From UBA6107 sp964533735 (lineage in GTDB: Bacteria > Chloroflexota > Anaerolineae > Anaerolineales > Anaerolineaceae): a stretch of 64,000 bases of DNA. The stretch spans positions 1 through 64,000 of the forward strand of contig CAZHMD010000011.1 of NCBI GenBank assembly GCA_964533735.1, in the 5' to 3' direction. Below the pieces are notes generated by a model. The model was not told where the DNA came from. It made no database searches and was given only the letters and a program-made list of their open reading frames with translations. Shown one piece after another: positions 62,660 to 64,000 of the stretch (position 1 is its first letter; each line of letters opens with the position of its first letter). Both the position numbers and the translations under genes were made by a program.

Positions 62660-63301
62660 ATGACCATGATGGACCCAAGCAACACCTCAGACATACTTCG
62701 GGCAAACGCGTTCAATGTACTCTCCCCACTTCCATTTGCAGAAAATGCGCTCGAACCTGTCATCAGCGCCAATACCCTCAGTTTTCATTACGGTAAACAT
62801 CACAGAACATACGTGGACAACCTGAATAAACTGATTTCAGGAACGGATTATTCCGAGATGAAACTGGAAGAGATCATCACCGGAACGGTAGGGCGTGTGG
62901 AAAGAGCCGCCATCTTTAATAACGCTGCCCAGGTTTGGAATCACACATTCTATTGGAACAGTCTTAAAGCCAATGGCGGGGGTGAACCACCTGCAGCGCT
63001 CAAAAAGTTGATCGATGATTCTTTCAGCAGCCTGGATGCCTTGAAAAAGGAATTCGCCGGTGCCGCTGTTGCTCAATTCGGCAGCGGTTGGGCATGGCTG
63101 GTTCTCGATAACGGCAAACTCAAGGTGGTAAAAACCGCCAATGCCGATAATCCACTCACCGCCGACCTGAAACCCCTGCTGACCATTGATGTATGGGAAC
63201 ACGCCTACTACCTGGATTATCAGAACCGCCGCGCCGACTACGCAGCCGCAGTACTGGATAAACTGATCAATTGGGAATTTGCCGTTCAGAACCTCGGATA
63301 A
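62660..63301 (+). CDS. sodB: Fe/Mn superoxide dismutase
   Basis: 213 residues. Metal ligands visible in FHYGKHHRTYV (first His), WNHTFYW (second), and DVWEHAYY (Asp and third His). It converts superoxide to O2 and H2O2. No signal peptide, so cytosolic; Fe or Mn preference cannot be told from sequence alone. ATG 62660 behind AAAGGAG is preferred over an upstream in-frame start. Together with the AhpD-like protein and the desaturase it points to exposure to oxygen. Confidence 0.93.
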   Translation: MTMMDPSNTSDILRANAFNVLSPLPFAENALEPVISANTLSFHYGKHHRTYVDNLNKLISGTDYSEMKLEEIITGTVGRVERAAIFNNAAQVWNHTFYWNSLKANGGGEPPAALKKLIDDSFSSLDALKKEFAGAAVAQFGSGWAWLVLDNGKLKVVKTANADNPLTADLKPLLTIDVWEHAYYLDYQNRRADYAAAVLDKLINWEFAVQNLG

Positions 63302-63345
63302 TCAAGGGTACTCATTTACTTACATTTACTTAAAGGAGGGTCAAA

Positions 63346-63738
63346 ATGAAAGGCTTTGTTAAAAATATCGAGCACATCGCAACCAAAAATACAGATTTTC
63401 GGCAGGTGCTTTACACCGCCAAGAATTGCCAACTGGTGGTCATGTCCTTAAATCCCGGGGAGGAAATCGGCATGGAATTACATCATCTCGATCAGTTCTT
63501 CAGGGTTGAGGAAGGGATGGGTGAGGCTATTTTGGATGGTGTGCATACCAAGATCACTGCCGGCTATGCGATCCTCGTTCCTGCCGGGACGCATCACAAT
63601 TTCGTCAACACTGGCAAAGCCCCGCTGAAACTCTATACACTTTACGCACCACCCAATCACAAGGATGGTACCGTCCACCATACCCGCGCTGATGCAGAGA
63701 AGGATAACGAACACTTCGACGGTAAAACGACTGAATAA
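63346..63738 (+). CDS. Cupin domain protein
   Basis: 130 residues. Single cupin: first motif GEEIGMELHHLDQFFRVEEG (His-His...Glu) and second motif PAGTHHNFVN give the metal-binding residues. Such small cupins are commonly sugar-isomerase-like or dioxygenase-like proteins; substrate unknown. Ribosome site AAAGGAGG. It follows the sod gene by 44 bases and could be cotranscribed. Confidence 0.9.
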   Translation: MKGFVKNIEHIATKNTDFRQVLYTAKNCQLVVMSLNPGEEIGMELHHLDQFFRVEEGMGEAILDGVHTKITAGYAILVPAGTHHNFVNTGKAPLKLYTLYAPPNHKDGTVHHTRADAEKDNEHFDGKTTE

Positions 63739-63871
63739 CGATATAAGTTGTGGTTGCAAGATTCCCTTCTGGGGGTACACATTCCAGCGAATGACAGGAG
63801 TGTGACCGTAGGAATTTAACATCCACTACAGTACCCCATAAGTTTTTTACTATGCCGGTAGAGTAAATTTA

Positions 63872-63906
63872 GCCTGCATGTCGGAAAAGACACTGCGGGC
63901 TATTTT
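63872..63906 (+). terminator. Terminator after the cupin gene, possibly bidirectional
   Basis: GCCTGCATGTC (63872-63882) pairs with GACACTGCGGGC (63889-63900) with one bulge, followed by TATTTTC. On the minus strand it would lie just past the stop of the partial gene at the window end. Confidence 0.65.
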
Positions 63907-63935
63907 CATGAAACGGGTAGAAGAAATCCCTAAAT

Positions 63936-64000
63936 CTACACTCCACGAAAAACTCCAAGTAATGCCAGGATTACCATGAGAACAAATAACGCCACACCAC
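63936..64000 (-). CDS. 3' end of a minus-strand membrane protein gene (partial)
   Basis: The minus strand reads GVALFVLMVILALLGVFRGV and then TAG at 63936-63938: a hydrophobic C-terminal helix with a short basic end. Too short to identify; the gene continues past the window. Confidence 0.4.
   Translation of the reverse strand, partial: GVALFVLMVILALLGVFRGV

Overview
The window is bacterial chromosomal DNA with no tRNA, rRNA or CRISPR array that I could see. The best taxonomic guess is Chloroflexota (Anaerolineae-like). This rests on an archaeal-style HMG-CoA synthase/thiolase/DUF35 cluster joined to a class II HMG-CoA reductase, many Thr/Pro-linker lipoproteins with LAGC-type lipoboxes, NarL-type two-component genes, and large numbers of single small environmental genes. 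The assignment is inference from gene content, not from a marker gene.

Layout. 1-0.8 kb: 3' part of a membrane-anchored Mrr-type nuclease gene. 0.9-5.8 kb: a zincin-like protein, then HMG-CoA reductase, HMG-CoA synthase, a thiolase homologue that lacks the usual active-site Cys and His, and a DUF35 Zn-ribbon/OB protein; together they should make mevalonate from acetyl-CoA if the thiolase step is served. 5.8-7.3 kb: an AT-rich insert with a broken HEAT-repeat gene, bounded by a duplicated copy of the DUF35 gene's tail. 7.4-8.2 kb: a methyltransferase.

8.3-14.4 kb: an AT-rich block unlike its surroundings. It holds an AIPR-family (abortive infection) protein and a 907-residue protein that joins a P-loop ATPase to a mannitol-dehydrogenase-like Rossmann domain with its K-N-H triad intact. 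This is the most promising candidate for an undescribed (probably defence) system.

14.5-16.9 kb: three copies of a hairpin-forming repeat with compensatory base changes, interleaved with membrane-protein and methyltransferase genes. 17.5-43.7 kb: a long accessory stretch of mostly plus-strand, single small genes (AhpD-like, DUF2200, class C beta-lactamase-like, three GNATs counting one further on, YCII, DUF2785, DUF4256, nucleoside hydrolase, DUF1697, DinB, ComB-like, VOC x2, DUF1801, RibD-C/DHFR-like, AHSA1, an XRE/membrane-protein pair, AadE-like, lipoprotein hydrolases, fatty-acid desaturase, WD40-like lipoprotein, aldo/keto reductase). A second dispersed repeat, a terminator arm followed by a -35/-10-like pair with a constant 16-bp spacer, recurs at 5.8, 8.7, 17.7 and 19.3 kb.

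43.7-49.5 kb: a signalling block with a NarL-type sensor kinase and LuxR regulator, a lone receiver, an acyltransferase and a Ser/Thr kinase fused to a receiver domain. 49.5-55.3 kb: PHP hydrolase, esterase, isochorismatase-like hydrolase, DUF305 protein, GNAT, and a TetR regulator with a clear promoter/operator followed by a small membrane protein. 55.4-58.7 kb: the purine operon hpt-purA-purB. 58.9-60.6 kb: a dynamin-family GTPase. 61.0-64.0 kb: a lipoprotein of five 53-residue Cys/His repeats, a small lipoprotein with a C-terminal membrane anchor, Fe/Mn superoxide dismutase, a cupin, and the 3' end of a minus-strand membrane-protein gene.
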